Positions 1-8,038 of a stretch of 64,000 bases of DNA are shown piece by piece. How positions within the stretch are numbered: position 1 is the stretch's first letter; every line of letters starts with the position of its first letter. This DNA is from Dehalococcoidales bacterium (GTDB lineage Bacteria; Chloroflexota; Dehalococcoidia; Dehalococcoidales; UBA2162), in contig JAFGCW010000065.1 of NCBI GenBank assembly GCA_016932435.1, positions 1-64,000 on the forward strand. Reading direction: 5' to 3'. The notes under the pieces are model-generated. The model had not been told where the DNA came from. It was given only the letters and a program-made list of their open reading frames with translations, and ran no database searches. The position numbers and the translations under genes are program-made.

Positions 1-85
1 CTATCGCCGGAACCCTGGCTCTCTTTTACCGGAACGGTGGCTCTCAAACTCCGGAACTGTGGCTCAATTTAGTCCGGAATACTCA
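1..85. mobile_element. probable end of an IS21-type element
   Basis: Three copies of a unit of the form CCGGAACnnTGGCTC begin at 7, 29 and 51, and a shortened fourth copy begins at 74, giving a 22-23 nt period. IS21-family elements commonly carry several such direct repeats at their ends and finish with the dinucleotide CA; here CA falls at 84-85. No transposase lies in the window, so the element would extend to the left. The assignment rests on repeat layout from memory of the family and is tentative. Confidence 0.45.
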
Positions 86-240
86 ATGAATGAATTCTTT
101 ACCGGTCCTTATTTATTTTACCAGAATTAAGGATTATGTACCAAATTATCCTTGCGGAACAGCCTGGTTTGTTAAGGTAGTCGAGTAATTAGAGACTTAC
201 ATCACATACTCTGATATTCCTATAGACTAGAATGGTAGTA

Positions 241-259
241 TATACCGGGGAGGGGTATA
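241..259 (+). promoter_or_regulatory. palindrome overlapping the RBS of the selenoprotein gene
   Basis: Arms TATACC (241-246) and GGTATA (254-259) flank a G-rich centre that also supplies the Shine-Dalgarno sequence (GGGGAGGGG, 247-255). Palindromes with ATACC/GGTAT arms and a G-tract core resemble operators of the CsoR/CstR repressor family (copper or persulfide sensing). The match is by eye only, and no such repressor is encoded nearby. A bound protein here would block both transcription and translation initiation. Confidence 0.35.
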
Positions 260-264
260 CGAAA

Positions 265-549
265 ATGGTAACGATAACAGATTTAGCGAGAGATAAAATC
301 CAGGAAGCACTCGATCAAAACTCAGGAAAATATCTTAGGTTGTTTATTCAGGGAATCGGCTGAGGAGGCCCCAATGTGGGTATGGCTCTGGATGAGCCGG
401 ATGATGATGAAGCACCTTTCACGGTCAATGGGATAGGAGTGCTGGTTTCAGAACCAGTTCAGCCGTGTGTGACCGGAACGGTCATCGATTACGTCGTCGA
501 ACCGCAGGGAGAAGGATTCGTACTCAAAGGCCGTAAAAATTCCTGTTAA
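265..549 (+). CDS. HesB/IscA-like selenoprotein (UGA = Sec)
   Basis: The frame runs from ATG 265 to TAA 547 with one in-frame TGA at 361-363, giving 94 residues. The sequence on both sides of TGA is continuous and family-like: before it residues end in FIQGIG, after it they read GGPNVGMALDEPDDDEAPF. In A-type iron-sulfur carriers (IscA/HesB) this position is the first conserved cysteine of the GxGCGGP motif, and HesB-like proteins with Sec here are a known prokaryotic selenoprotein family. Remaining thiols are C68 and C94 (the penultimate motif NSC). The start is supported by GGGGAGGGG 9 nt upstream. An intrinsic terminator follows directly, so this is a single-gene unit. Selenocysteine machinery is not in the window. 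The alternative is a nonsense-mutated hesB, but the intact downstream frame and conserved position favour Sec. Confidence 0.85.
364..398 (+). promoter_or_regulatory. possible bacterial SECIS hairpin after UGA
   Basis: Bacterial Sec insertion needs a small hairpin starting shortly after UGA. Two short stems are visible downstream of 361-363: CCC (370-372) with GGG (378-380), and GGCTC (384-388) with GAGCC (394-398) around loop TGGAT. GCC at 368-370 could alternatively pair with GGC at 384-386. Which fold forms was not computed. Confidence 0.4.
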
Positions 550-570
550 AGTATAGTATTAGCGTAGTAA

Positions 571-603
571 AAAAAGAAGCAGCGGAACAGCTGCTTTTTT
601 TTT
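571..603 (+). terminator. intrinsic terminator after selenoprotein gene
   Basis: The 7-bp stem AAGCAGC/GCTGCTT (577-583 with 590-596) encloses a 6-nt loop and is followed by an uninterrupted T run to 603. It ends the selenoprotein transcript. Confidence 0.85.
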
Positions 604-647
604 CTGGAAAATACACCGCTTTTTTGGAAACGTTAATTCGGTGCGAG

Positions 648-723
<76 letters not shown>

Positions 724-790
724 GTGCACAATCTCCAGTTTAACAAACCTTCAGGCTTTCACGCAAGATTGAAGCCGCCAAATGTAAGTA

Positions 791-817
791 AGAAGCTGGC
801 ATTTGCCAGCTTCTTTT
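791..817. terminator. hairpin between tRNA-Lys and the 939 gene
   Basis: The 10-bp stem AGAAGCTGGC/GCCAGCTTCT (791-800 with 805-814) has a 4-nt loop. A TTTT follows on the plus strand. It lies just downstream of the minus-strand gene ending at 939, for which it is the best terminator candidate, although the T tract on that strand is poor. Confidence 0.5.
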
Positions 818-938
818 CAATCTTAACATAGTTATTTTTTTATATGCTTCTGATGTATCCGAGGAGAATCAATTAATTGTAGACTTTTTTGCTTATAAAA
901 TTCGTTTAGTATGATCACAGTATTACGGTTAGCTGATA

Positions 939-1250
939 TCAGGACTCAAATTCAATGGAAACAGGTCTGGGTAATGCCATACCTGCCTCTACTTCAATTG
1001 CCTTGATGATAGCTGCAGGCACGGGACAAGCGGCATGCATCCGGCATTTCGACGCATAGTCATACACTATAGATTCACCCGGTGGCTTGAGTGCATCCCG
1101 AAGTCCTAAAACATTGAGTTCCTTATTTAATTCGCAGATCATATCACATTTGGTTTCAATCTTAAGACCTAGTTGGTGACGATCGATATTCGATACTTCG
1201 ATATTACAAACCATCCCGCACACTCCCGGATTTACTGTTACTCTTGTCAC
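939..1250 (-). CDS. conserved cysteine-containing protein (DUF6951-like)
   Basis: This is a 103-residue soluble protein with no membrane segment. It begins at a GTG preceded by AGGAGA at 5-nt spacing. Its pattern is an N-terminal VNPGVCG segment, a middle with three spaced cysteines (C11, C15, then CDMIC) and a C-terminal stretch containing HAACPVPAAIIKAIEVEAG. That resembles a small uncharacterised family found in methanogens and clostridia, which I believe is DUF6951, though this is from memory. The cysteines and histidine suggest metal or iron-sulfur binding, but no function is known. A hairpin follows it, and it is separated from the next minus-strand gene by about 140 bases. Confidence 0.65.
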   Translation of the reverse strand: MTRVTVNPGVCGMVCNIEVSNIDRHQLGLKIETKCDMICELNKELNVLGLRDALKPPGESIVYDYASKCRMHAACPVPAAIIKAIEVEAGMALPRPVSIEFES

Positions 1251-1391
1251 TTGTTTCTCCTGTCTTGCTTTTTAATTCTAAGATAAAACAAATAGTCCCT
1301 GGTCTGTCAATATTCTCTATAGGTAGAATAGTATTTTCCCATAAATAATGGAGTTTTTTAGAAATTTCGTATGTATTCTCAGAGTGCTGTT

Positions 1392-2039
1392 CTAACTCTG
1401 GTGAAGGACGGCTTTGGCCAGGTCCCAGGAATAATCGTAGAGGTGAAGCCCTTTGCTGGCGGCGACTATTTCTCCGTCTCCGACGCCTATCTCGCTTGCC
1501 ATGTATTCTTTGAGAATCTGGATCCCACCCAGGTTGGCGGGGAATCCTCCCCAGAGGTCCCACGACCTGAAGTAGACGAAAAAGTGAAGCTTGTCGTTCC
1601 GTATTTTCGTATCGATTCCCCGCAGGCACTGAGGGTCTTCGAGGAATATCGACGCACTGCTGCCGACGGCCATATAACCCTGGTTCGTGTTATAGCCGTC
1701 TTCTTTATACATTTTGATTACTTCCGGAATCTGTTTTTCAAGGTCTTCACCATAGGTATACTGCTCGTTATCCTCTTTGTGGCCGGTCATCAGGTAGGGC
1801 AGGTATCCATCTATGTATTCCTGCGTGACGGGAGCAGGTACGCCGGGGGGAACATCGGGGATCAACGGACGAGTGCCGGGATACTCAATCCTGATCACCA
1901 CGTAGTCGAACTCTTTCCTTTTCATACCCTCATAGCTGCCGCGTTCGATAGTGTAATCATTACCTTCCTGCTGAATCCGGTAAAGGGCCTGGAACCAGGC
2001 TTCCGATAATGTTTTGGCTTCTATTACGGTAATATTCAC
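1392..2039 (-). CDS. thymidylate synthase-like protein, archaeal type
   Basis: The product is probably dTMP synthase or a relative, which methylates dUMP with methylene-tetrahydrofolate. The C-terminal half carries the family signatures in order: DPQCLRGID with the candidate catalytic cysteine, FRSWDLWGGFPANLGG (the nucleotide-binding Arg-Ser and Pro-Ala-Asn region) and SKGLHLYDY (the His-Tyr pair). The form resembles the short ThyA of methanogens rather than E. coli ThyA. I chose GTG at 2037-2039, which has AAAGGAA 5 nt upstream. An ATG at 2097-2099 would add 20 residues but overlaps the preceding gene by 41 bases. It follows the gene ending at 2059 with a 19-nt gap, so the two are probably co-transcribed. 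It might act on another pyrimidine nucleotide. Confidence 0.7.
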   Translation of the reverse strand: MNITVIEAKTLSEAWFQALYRIQQEGNDYTIERGSYEGMKRKEFDYVVIRIEYPGTRPLIPDVPPGVPAPVTQEYIDGYLPYLMTGHKEDNEQYTYGEDLEKQIPEVIKMYKEDGYNTNQGYMAVGSSASIFLEDPQCLRGIDTKIRNDKLHFFVYFRSWDLWGGFPANLGGIQILKEYMASEIGVGDGEIVAASKGLHLYDYSWDLAKAVLHQS

Positions 2040-2058
2040 GACAATTCCTTTGATGAGG

Positions 2059-2757
2059 TTATTTTCTAAAGAGATTGAGGAACCTGTCTTCGTATTCATT
2101 GAAGATTCCCCATCGTTCCAGTTCGTCCTTTAATTCACCCGGTTCGCGTTCACCGTTAGCTACCTGTTCGAACATTTCATTGATTTTTTCCTTTGCACCC
2201 GATGGTGTCCCATGTGAGTCCATTTCCATCAACCCCCTGGTTTCAAGCTGTCTGAAATTATGTGGAGCTGACGTTCGTGTAATCTCAAAGATGAATTTCA
2301 TCAGGGAGACGTCCCAGAGAGTATCCTCTCCTTTAATGATTGCTGCTAATTTGTTTTCCTGCCCGTCTATTTTTTCATTCAGCTTGTCAACTACCGAACG
2401 CATAGTATCGGAGACTATGTTAAGTTCCTTGGGTTCATTTCGGTAGGCATAAACCAGTCCGTGAATGCTTCTTTCTCCGAATTCCTCTATCAATGCCTGG
2501 AAGTATCTTCTGGCTTCATCGCTGAATCCTTCGAGGTTTGACAGGTAATATGGGGTAACGATCTTCGGTCTTTCTGCGATTACTCTGCCTTCTCTAATTA
2601 CGGTTTCAGACACACCGTCCATTATCTCCGAGTAAGCAGGCTCGGTTAACAGGTAATAATAGATATTCGTTGTACCGAAGGTATACAGATTCTGCTTCGG
2701 AGTCCGCAGGATTTCAGTGTTCCTGACTGCTTGTTCTATTCTTTTATCTATTTCCAT
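2059..2757 (-). CDS. protein of unknown function, 232 aa
   Basis: I do not recognise this protein. It is soluble, mostly helical by composition and rich in charged residues, with no signal peptide or membrane segment. An aromatic stretch near residue 30 (IYYYLL) and a charged C-terminal tail are its most visible features. It lies between a helical protein upstream (39-nt gap) and the thymidylate-synthase-like gene downstream (19-nt gap), all on the minus strand. An operon is likely. The Shine-Dalgarno sequence is weak. Coding reality is supported by its length and tight spacing. Confidence 0.7.
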   Translation of the reverse strand: MEIDKRIEQAVRNTEILRTPKQNLYTFGTTNIYYYLLTEPAYSEIMDGVSETVIREGRVIAERPKIVTPYYLSNLEGFSDEARRYFQALIEEFGERSIHGLVYAYRNEPKELNIVSDTMRSVVDKLNEKIDGQENKLAAIIKGEDTLWDVSLMKFIFEITRTSAPHNFRQLETRGLMEMDSHGTPSGAKEKINEMFEQVANGEREPGELKDELERWGIFNEYEDRFLNLFRK

Positions 2758-2796
2758 TCACTATCTCTATATCACTCATTTACTCTGAAACACGAT

Positions 2797-3387
2797 TTAG
2801 GGTATCTCTATCAACTCGCGAATATACTCATTCAGATGACTGTTGTACTGGTCGTCTATTTGCTGCTGAATCTTTCGCCACTCCTGCTGGAACTGGGGCT
2901 GTTTTTCAACATCGATTTTCGTACCCATCATAGGACTCATCTGCTGCTGCAATGCCTGCTGTATCTTTTCGCCCAGGTCAGCTTTCAACGATTCATAAGC
3001 CTGTTTTTTCTGCTGTTCTCCCTGTTCTTCGTAATGATTGAAAATATACCTTATCTTGCTGAAGAGGTTTTCAACCGCCACCTTATCACTCTTGATTGTT
3101 TTCAGTCCGTCCATCGCTTTTTTATTATTCTGCTTAACGTGATCGTTTATTGGCAGGCTGATGTTTCTTGCCAGGATTCCAGCGGCGCCGTTAATAATAT
3201 ACTTTCTGATATCCTCTTCGTATTTATTCAGTTCAGCCAGCAGATTTACTTTTTCCTTGAGATAGCGACCGGCAAGTTTTTCTCCTTCGGGAACGTATTT
3301 CCACTGAAGTTTTTCTTCTTCAGTTGCCTCGTCCATCTGGTTAACCTTTTCCATTGCTATCTCTAAAGCACTTTTAATTTCACCCAT
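2797..3387 (-). CDS. helical protein of unknown function (DUF6657-like)
   Basis: This is a 196-residue, charged, glutamine-rich protein with no membrane segment. It opens with MGEIKSALEIAMEKV, the typical opening of a family I remember as DUF6657 from deltaproteobacteria and Chloroflexota. The rest is predicted by eye to be long helices. A QQQKK-like stretch and repeated Gln (QQALQQQ) lie in the last third. It is the first gene of the minus-strand run toward 1392. Function is unknown. It starts about 110 bases from the ABC exporter gene end at 3497, with no evident SD. Confidence 0.7.
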   Translation of the reverse strand: MGEIKSALEIAMEKVNQMDEATEEEKLQWKYVPEGEKLAGRYLKEKVNLLAELNKYEEDIRKYIINGAAGILARNISLPINDHVKQNNKKAMDGLKTIKSDKVAVENLFSKIRYIFNHYEEQGEQQKKQAYESLKADLGEKIQQALQQQMSPMMGTKIDVEKQPQFQQEWRKIQQQIDDQYNSHLNEYIRELIEIP

Positions 3388-3496
3388 GATGACTTACCTT
3401 ACCTCAAGATTCATATTGCATATCAGTATTAATTATACAATATGGCTGGAAAAGCTCAAAGACTTTGGTTCAGCGATGGGATTAGGGGCAGCCAAC

Positions 3497-5359
3497 CTAG
3501 TCAGGATCGATCGCGCTGAGGGTTTCGAACATGTGGTAGTACAGGCCTTTATTAGCCAGGAGTTCTTTGTGAGTACCCATTTCTACTATTTTGCCATTCT
3601 CCAGCGCCAGTATTCGATCTGCGCTGGTAACTGTCGATAATCTGTGTGCAATTATCAGGCAGGTACGGCCTACAGCCAGGCGACGGAGAGCTTCCTGCAT
3701 AACACGCTCGGTATTGGTATCTACATTTGACGTAGCTTCATCCATTATCAATATCGGAGGGTTGGCCAGGATAGCACGAGCAAGGCAGGTAAGCTGACGC
3801 TGACCGGCACTTAAATTGCCGCCTCTCTCACCGACCGGTGTATCATACCCCTTATCCATTCGTGAAATAGCTTCGTGAACCCCGGCTGCTTTTGCCGCTT
3901 CGATTACGTCTTCACGGGTCGCTTCAAGACGTCCGTAGCGGATGTTGTCTTCGATAGTACCGGAGAACATGAAAGCTTCCTGTGGAACAATACCAACCTG
4001 TCTTCTTAACGATTCCTGCGTGACTGAGCCTATATCGTAACCATCCAGGATGATCTGACCTTCATCGATCTCGTAAAGACGTGAAACCAGGTTCATAAGA
4101 CTGCTTTTACCGGCGCCGGTCCGTCCGACTATTGCTATCGTTTCACCCGGGTTTACCTCAAGGTTGATATCATGGAGGACCTCTACTCCCGGTTCATAGG
4201 AGAAATGAATATGGTCGAATACGATATGCCCTTTGATATCCGGCATATCTATTGCGTCTTTCGCGTCTTTTATCTCAGGATCAACGTCCAGGAGTTCGAA
4301 TATACGCTGCCCCGAAGCCATGGCTCGCTGGAGCATGGTATACTGCATTGTAAGCTGCATGATCGGCTCGAAGAAACGCTGGATGTACATGATAAATCCC
4401 AGCAGGACTCCGACACCCATGGTCCCGTCCATTACCTGGTATCCACCATAGACGATTAACAAGGCATAGGCGATAGCCGTCATTATCTGGACGGTAGGCA
4501 TCATGAAGGCCTGCAGCCTGGCCGCCTGTATATTTGCGTCAAGATGCTCTCTATTAGCATCATCGAACTGGTTCAGGTTTACATCTTCGCGTGATAAACT
4601 CTGGACTGCTCTCACTCCCGATATGGTTTCCTGGAGCTGGTCGTTTACTTCAGCAATTGCCCGTCTCACTCTGACGAAAGCCCTTCGGGCGTATTTCTGC
4701 CAGATATATACAATTATTCCCAGTATCGGTACCACGGTGAGGGTCAGAAGGGCAAGTTTCCAATTCATGGATATCATTACAACAGCAATACCTACCAGGG
4801 TTAGGAGACTGGTAATCATGTTAAGGATACCGTTGGTCAGTACTTCCTGCAGCTGGTTGATGTCGTTCTGGACACGTGACATTATCTTACCGACCTTGTT
4901 ATGATCGAAGAAAGCCAGTGACAGTTCATGAAGATGGTCGAACATCTGGTTACGCATCGTGTAGAGTATCGATTGTCCGGCATAAGCAAGGTACCGGTGT
5001 GCCATAAATTCGCCAATCCATGTCAATGCAGCGATCCCAATAAGAATAAGAGCTATAATACCAAGTCCGCTGACATCACCGGTCTGGATAAAATCATCGG
5101 TCGCAATAGCTATAATATACGGAGTTGCCAGCTGGGCAAACGTGCGAATAAGCATGCCGATAGCACCGGTTATCATCCATCCTTTGACCGGCTGTATATA
5201 CTTGAGCATACGAGCGTATATCCTGGTATCGTATACGTTACCTAAGACATCTTGTTCGTCTTCATCTTCGGCATCCATAGCGCCGCGGAGTCGTCCCTGG
5301 GGACCGCCACCATGAAAGTGGCCTCCTCCGCCACCGCCACCGCCGCCGCCGTGAAACAT
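3497..5359 (-). CDS. ABC exporter subunit, catalytically competent half
   Basis: This 620-residue fused permease-ATPase is one half of a type IV (B-family) ABC exporter. Residues 1-20 form an unusual Gly/His tail (13 glycines with three histidines), followed by an acidic patch at 29-37. Six membrane segments span about 60-330. The nucleotide-binding domain has Walker A GRTGAGKS (412-419), Q-loop VPQEAF, a non-consensus signature LSAGQ (516-520), Walker B ending D540-E541 (intact catalytic glutamate) and H572. It starts 1 nt after the stop of the partner gene, and its SD (GGAGG) lies inside that gene, so translation is coupled. The pair forms a heterodimer resembling BmrCD/LmrCD or TM287-288. 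Substrate is unknown; lipid or drug export is usual. The His-rich tail could bind metal. Confidence 0.93.
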   Translation of the reverse strand: MFHGGGGGGGGGGHFHGGGPQGRLRGAMDAEDEDEQDVLGNVYDTRIYARMLKYIQPVKGWMITGAIGMLIRTFAQLATPYIIAIATDDFIQTGDVSGLGIIALILIGIAALTWIGEFMAHRYLAYAGQSILYTMRNQMFDHLHELSLAFFDHNKVGKIMSRVQNDINQLQEVLTNGILNMITSLLTLVGIAVVMISMNWKLALLTLTVVPILGIIVYIWQKYARRAFVRVRRAIAEVNDQLQETISGVRAVQSLSREDVNLNQFDDANREHLDANIQAARLQAFMMPTVQIMTAIAYALLIVYGGYQVMDGTMGVGVLLGFIMYIQRFFEPIMQLTMQYTMLQRAMASGQRIFELLDVDPEIKDAKDAIDMPDIKGHIVFDHIHFSYEPGVEVLHDINLEVNPGETIAIVGRTGAGKSSLMNLVSRLYEIDEGQIILDGYDIGSVTQESLRRQVGIVPQEAFMFSGTIEDNIRYGRLEATREDVIEAAKAAGVHEAISRMDKGYDTPVGERGGNLSAGQRQLTCLARAILANPPILIMDEATSNVDTNTERVMQEALRRLAVGRTCLIIAHRLSTVTSADRILALENGKIVEMGTHKELLANKGLYYHMFETLSAIDPD

Positions 5360-5360
5360 A

Positions 5361-7139
5361 CTAGTGATCCTCCGTATGATTTTCTTCCTGTGACATCAAC
5401 TGTGACCGGTATATCTGGTAGTAAAGGCCTTCCCTGGCCATGAGTTCGTTATGTTTACCTTTTTCAACAACCTCACCTTTTTCCAGCATGAGGATGAGGT
5501 CTGCATTCTTAATAATCGGCAGACGGTGAGTGATAATGAAAGTTGTCCGACCGACAATAAGCCTGTCTAGTGCCTCGCGTATAAGTCGTTCCGTTTCGGC
5601 GTCGACGCTGGACATAGAGTCGTCAAGGATCAGGATGCTGGGATTTATTAGCAGCGTACGGGCAATAGCCAGTCGCTGTTTTTCGCCGCCTGAGAGAGTA
5701 AGTCCACGCTCTCCAACCCAGGTATCATAACCATCGGGAAGTGTCAGAATGAAATCGTGGAGGTGGGCAGCCCTGGATACTGATTCCACCTGGTCCATTG
5801 TTGCATTCACCGCGCCATAGGCGATGTTATCCCTGATTGTCCCTGAAAACAGGAAAATATCCTGCTGTGATATTCCAACATTGTGCCGGAGTGATGATAT
5901 AGTCACGTCACGTATGTCTATGCCGTCAACTGATATTGTCCCGTTGCTGACATCATAGAACCTTGATATCAGGTTAGCTATCGTACTTTTACCGCTGCCT
6001 GAACCGCCCAATAAGGCTATAAGCTGACCTGGTTCGGCTTGAAAACTGACATTCTTCAACGTTGGGGCAACGGAATCATAGCTGAAACTAACGCTATCAA
6101 ATGTAACCGATCCTTCGACTTTTCCAAGTTCTTTTGCGTCCGGTTTTTCCTTTACCGCTGATTCAGTATCGAGAATCTCCAGAATACGCTGTCCTGCCGA
6201 CACAGTCCGGGTAACCATGTTTACCATCATCCCAGCCTGCCGTACCGGCATTACCATCATATTTACATAGAGAATAAACTGGGTAAGATCACCTATTGTC
6301 ATATTCCCGTCGATAACCTGCGCACCGCCGTACCACAGTATCAGTATTGTCGGCAGACCCATAACCAGCATCATCATCGGCATATTAACGGACATATGTT
6401 TTGCTATGCCGATCTGCTGGTCATATAGGCTGGTTGCCTGTACGGAGAATTTCCTGCTTTCTTCTTTCCGGCGATTAAATGCCTTGACGATTCTGACTCC
6501 GATCAGGCTTTCCTGGAGAACGACGCCAAGCTCTGCCATTAATTCCTGGGTTCTCATCCACATCGGTCGGATCCGGCTGCTGAATCGGTATGCCAGAAAA
6601 CCGATTGGCGGTAAGAAGGCCATAGTGAATAATGCAAGCTGCCAGTTCATTAACAGCAGGACGATGCTTATGGCAGCTACCATTACTACCATCTGGATCA
6701 GACCGATCAGTCCCATACCGAAGAACATCCGGACGGCTTCTACGTCAACGGTAGCTCTCGACATCAGCTGTCCGGTCTGAGCTTTATCGTAATACGCGAA
6801 ACTTAACCTTTGAAGGCGGTCGTAAATGGCGTTTCTCACATCGTAGGAAACTTTCTGTGAAACTACCTCTTGCAGATAACTCTGGACATATCCCGCCAGT
6901 CCTCTTAAGGCACTGGCAACGATAATGGTCCCTGCAACAAGCCACATGGCTGTCTCGCGTTCCATCGACCACCATAAGAAACCGCTGTCGGTAACGCGAA
7001 GCGCCGTATCGATTCCATTGCCAAGCATCCGGGGGATAACCATACTCAGGACAATGCCGGCGAACAGGCAAGCGATAGCCAATGCAAGCCATCCCATGCG
7101 ACTTCGGACAAAAATAAACAGTCTCAGTAAAATTTTCAT
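5361..7139 (-). CDS. ABC exporter subunit, degenerate-site half
   Basis: This 592-residue exporter half has six membrane segments in residues 15-310 and a nucleotide-binding domain. Walker A is GGSGSGKS (378-385), the Q-loop is SQQDIF, the signature is LSGGE (482-486) and Walker B ends D506-D507. Aspartate therefore replaces the catalytic glutamate. The switch histidine is H538. In such pairs one ATP site is degenerate: here it combines this Walker B (D507) with the partner's LSAGQ, while the active site combines the partner's E541 with this LSGGE. The gene lies between the PadR regulator gene (gap 40 nt) and its partner, and is probably the second gene of the PadR operon. Confidence 0.93.
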   Translation of the reverse strand: MKILLRLFIFVRSRMGWLALAIACLFAGIVLSMVIPRMLGNGIDTALRVTDSGFLWWSMERETAMWLVAGTIIVASALRGLAGYVQSYLQEVVSQKVSYDVRNAIYDRLQRLSFAYYDKAQTGQLMSRATVDVEAVRMFFGMGLIGLIQMVVMVAAISIVLLLMNWQLALFTMAFLPPIGFLAYRFSSRIRPMWMRTQELMAELGVVLQESLIGVRIVKAFNRRKEESRKFSVQATSLYDQQIGIAKHMSVNMPMMMLVMGLPTILILWYGGAQVIDGNMTIGDLTQFILYVNMMVMPVRQAGMMVNMVTRTVSAGQRILEILDTESAVKEKPDAKELGKVEGSVTFDSVSFSYDSVAPTLKNVSFQAEPGQLIALLGGSGSGKSTIANLISRFYDVSNGTISVDGIDIRDVTISSLRHNVGISQQDIFLFSGTIRDNIAYGAVNATMDQVESVSRAAHLHDFILTLPDGYDTWVGERGLTLSGGEKQRLAIARTLLINPSILILDDSMSSVDAETERLIREALDRLIVGRTTFIITHRLPIIKNADLILMLEKGEVVEKGKHNELMAREGLYYQIYRSQLMSQEENHTEDH

Positions 7140-7179
7140 ATCTTATTCAACAAGTACTACACATCATGACAGGATGCGG

Positions 7180-7686
7180 CTAGTCTTTTGAAATATCTTC
7201 ATAAGCATGAGACATAGCTTTACGCATGCGGCTGAGTTTATCGGCATCTGCGTTGCGAACCTTGTCTCTCACTAAGCCGGCGAGTCGGTCAAACTCGCGC
7301 ATCGTGTCTATTATATCACCAGAATTCTCTGGATTCCACCACCGTTTCATCTGGGCGTTTATTCTTTTCTCAGATTCCTTTTCCTGTTCGAGGAAGTCAA
7401 GCCCTTCTTTGGTAATTGTGTATACTTTTTTCCCATTCTGTTCTTCTGCGGAAATCTGGCCCATTTCTTCAAGCATCTGGAGAGTAGGATAAACGGAGCC
7501 CGGGCTGGGTACATAGAAACTGTGAAAACGTTCTTCCAGTGCCCGGATTATTTCATATCCGTAACTCGGTTTCTTTTTCAGATGCTGGAGAATTATGTAT
7601 TTGAAGTCCCCCCTTTGAAAAGGCCTCCTGTGGTGTGGACTGAAAGGAGGGTGTTCTATCTTGTCTTTATTATGCTTGCCGTTTAT
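7180..7686 (-). CDS. PadR-family repressor with no canonical start codon
   Basis: The PadR winged helix is clear: RGDFKYIILQHL, PSYGYEIIRAL and SPGSVYPTLQMLEEMG run through the DNA-binding half, followed by a C-terminal dimerisation helix. This homology begins well upstream of the first in-frame ATG (7474-7476), which falls in the middle of the winged helix and cannot be the start. From the upstream stop (7690-7692) to that ATG there is no ATG, GTG or TTG. The best candidate is ATA at 7684-7686: GAGG lies 6 nt upstream of it, giving 168 residues. ATA at 7657-7659 is a second option without an SD. PadR proteins commonly repress a linked exporter and themselves, which fits the downstream ABC genes. 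A start-codon mutation or sequence error cannot be excluded. Confidence 0.8.
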   Translation of the reverse strand: MNGKHNKDKIEHPPFSPHHRRPFQRGDFKYIILQHLKKKPSYGYEIIRALEERFHSFYVPSPGSVYPTLQMLEEMGQISAEEQNGKKVYTITKEGLDFLEQEKESEKRINAQMKRWWNPENSGDIIDTMREFDRLAGLVRDKVRNADADKLSRMRKAMSHAYEDISKD

Positions 7687-7712
7687 TTCCTACCTCTTTA
7701 CGATACATGAAG

Positions 7713-7757
7713 CGATATATCGTTATCATTATAAAATAGGCTGTTTATGCCTGTCAA
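7713..7757 (-). promoter_or_regulatory. consensus promoter and palindrome for padR-ABC operon
   Basis: On the minus strand there is a perfect -35 TTGACA (7752-7757), an 18-nt spacer and a perfect -10 TATAAT (7728-7733). The expected start point overlaps the palindrome CGATATATCG (7713-7722), a good position for PadR autorepression. The downstream sequence repeats TATCG at 7701-7705. Confidence 0.75.
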
Positions 7758-7853
7758 TAGTTCACTTTATTAATTATTCTCAATGTAGAAGCAGCAGTAT
7801 AATAGAAACTCAGGAAACTATTGTTCAACGAAAAAAGACTTTATGAAAATCTA

Positions 7854-7882
7854 TTGACAAGTTGGGGATATACAACTATTAT
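7854..7882 (+). promoter_or_regulatory. promoter of first solute-binding gene
   Basis: -35 TTGACA (7854-7859), a 17-nt spacer and -10 TATTAT (7877-7882). The whole promoter, including the AGTTG directly after the -35, is repeated before the paralogous gene at 9894. The region 7687-8038 otherwise contains the padR promoter and this leader. Confidence 0.75.
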
Positions 7883-7938
7883 TATCGGTAATATTCTTTA
7901 CGAGTTACACATGCCTGCAATTGGAGGGAGAGAGTTAA

Positions 7939-7969
7939 CCGCTGCAGCCGATAATTAGTTGCGGCTTTT
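7939..7969 (+). promoter_or_regulatory. attenuator-like hairpin in leader of first solute-binding gene
   Basis: AGCCG (7946-7950) pairs with CGGCT (7962-7966), followed by TTT. Alternatively CCGC (7939-7942) pairs with GCGG (7961-7964). It is a weaker version of the strong hairpin at the same place before the paralogue. It lies about 60 nt after the expected start point and 70 nt before the ATG. Confidence 0.45.
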
Positions 7970-8038
7970 GTTGTATTAGGAATCAAAGACAGATTAATCC
8001 AGAACCATACACAAATAATGGAATGAGGAGGAATGTGA

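Noticed and set aside
7..80. Regularly spaced 22-nt repeats as a CRISPR array
   Set aside because: Units are contiguous with only about 7 variable bases and no spacer-length DNA; the form fits terminal repeats of an IS21-type element.
1371..2009. Long plus-strand open frame of 212 codons
   Set aside because: It is antisense to the thymidylate-synthase-like gene, which has clear family motifs; the plus frame has none.
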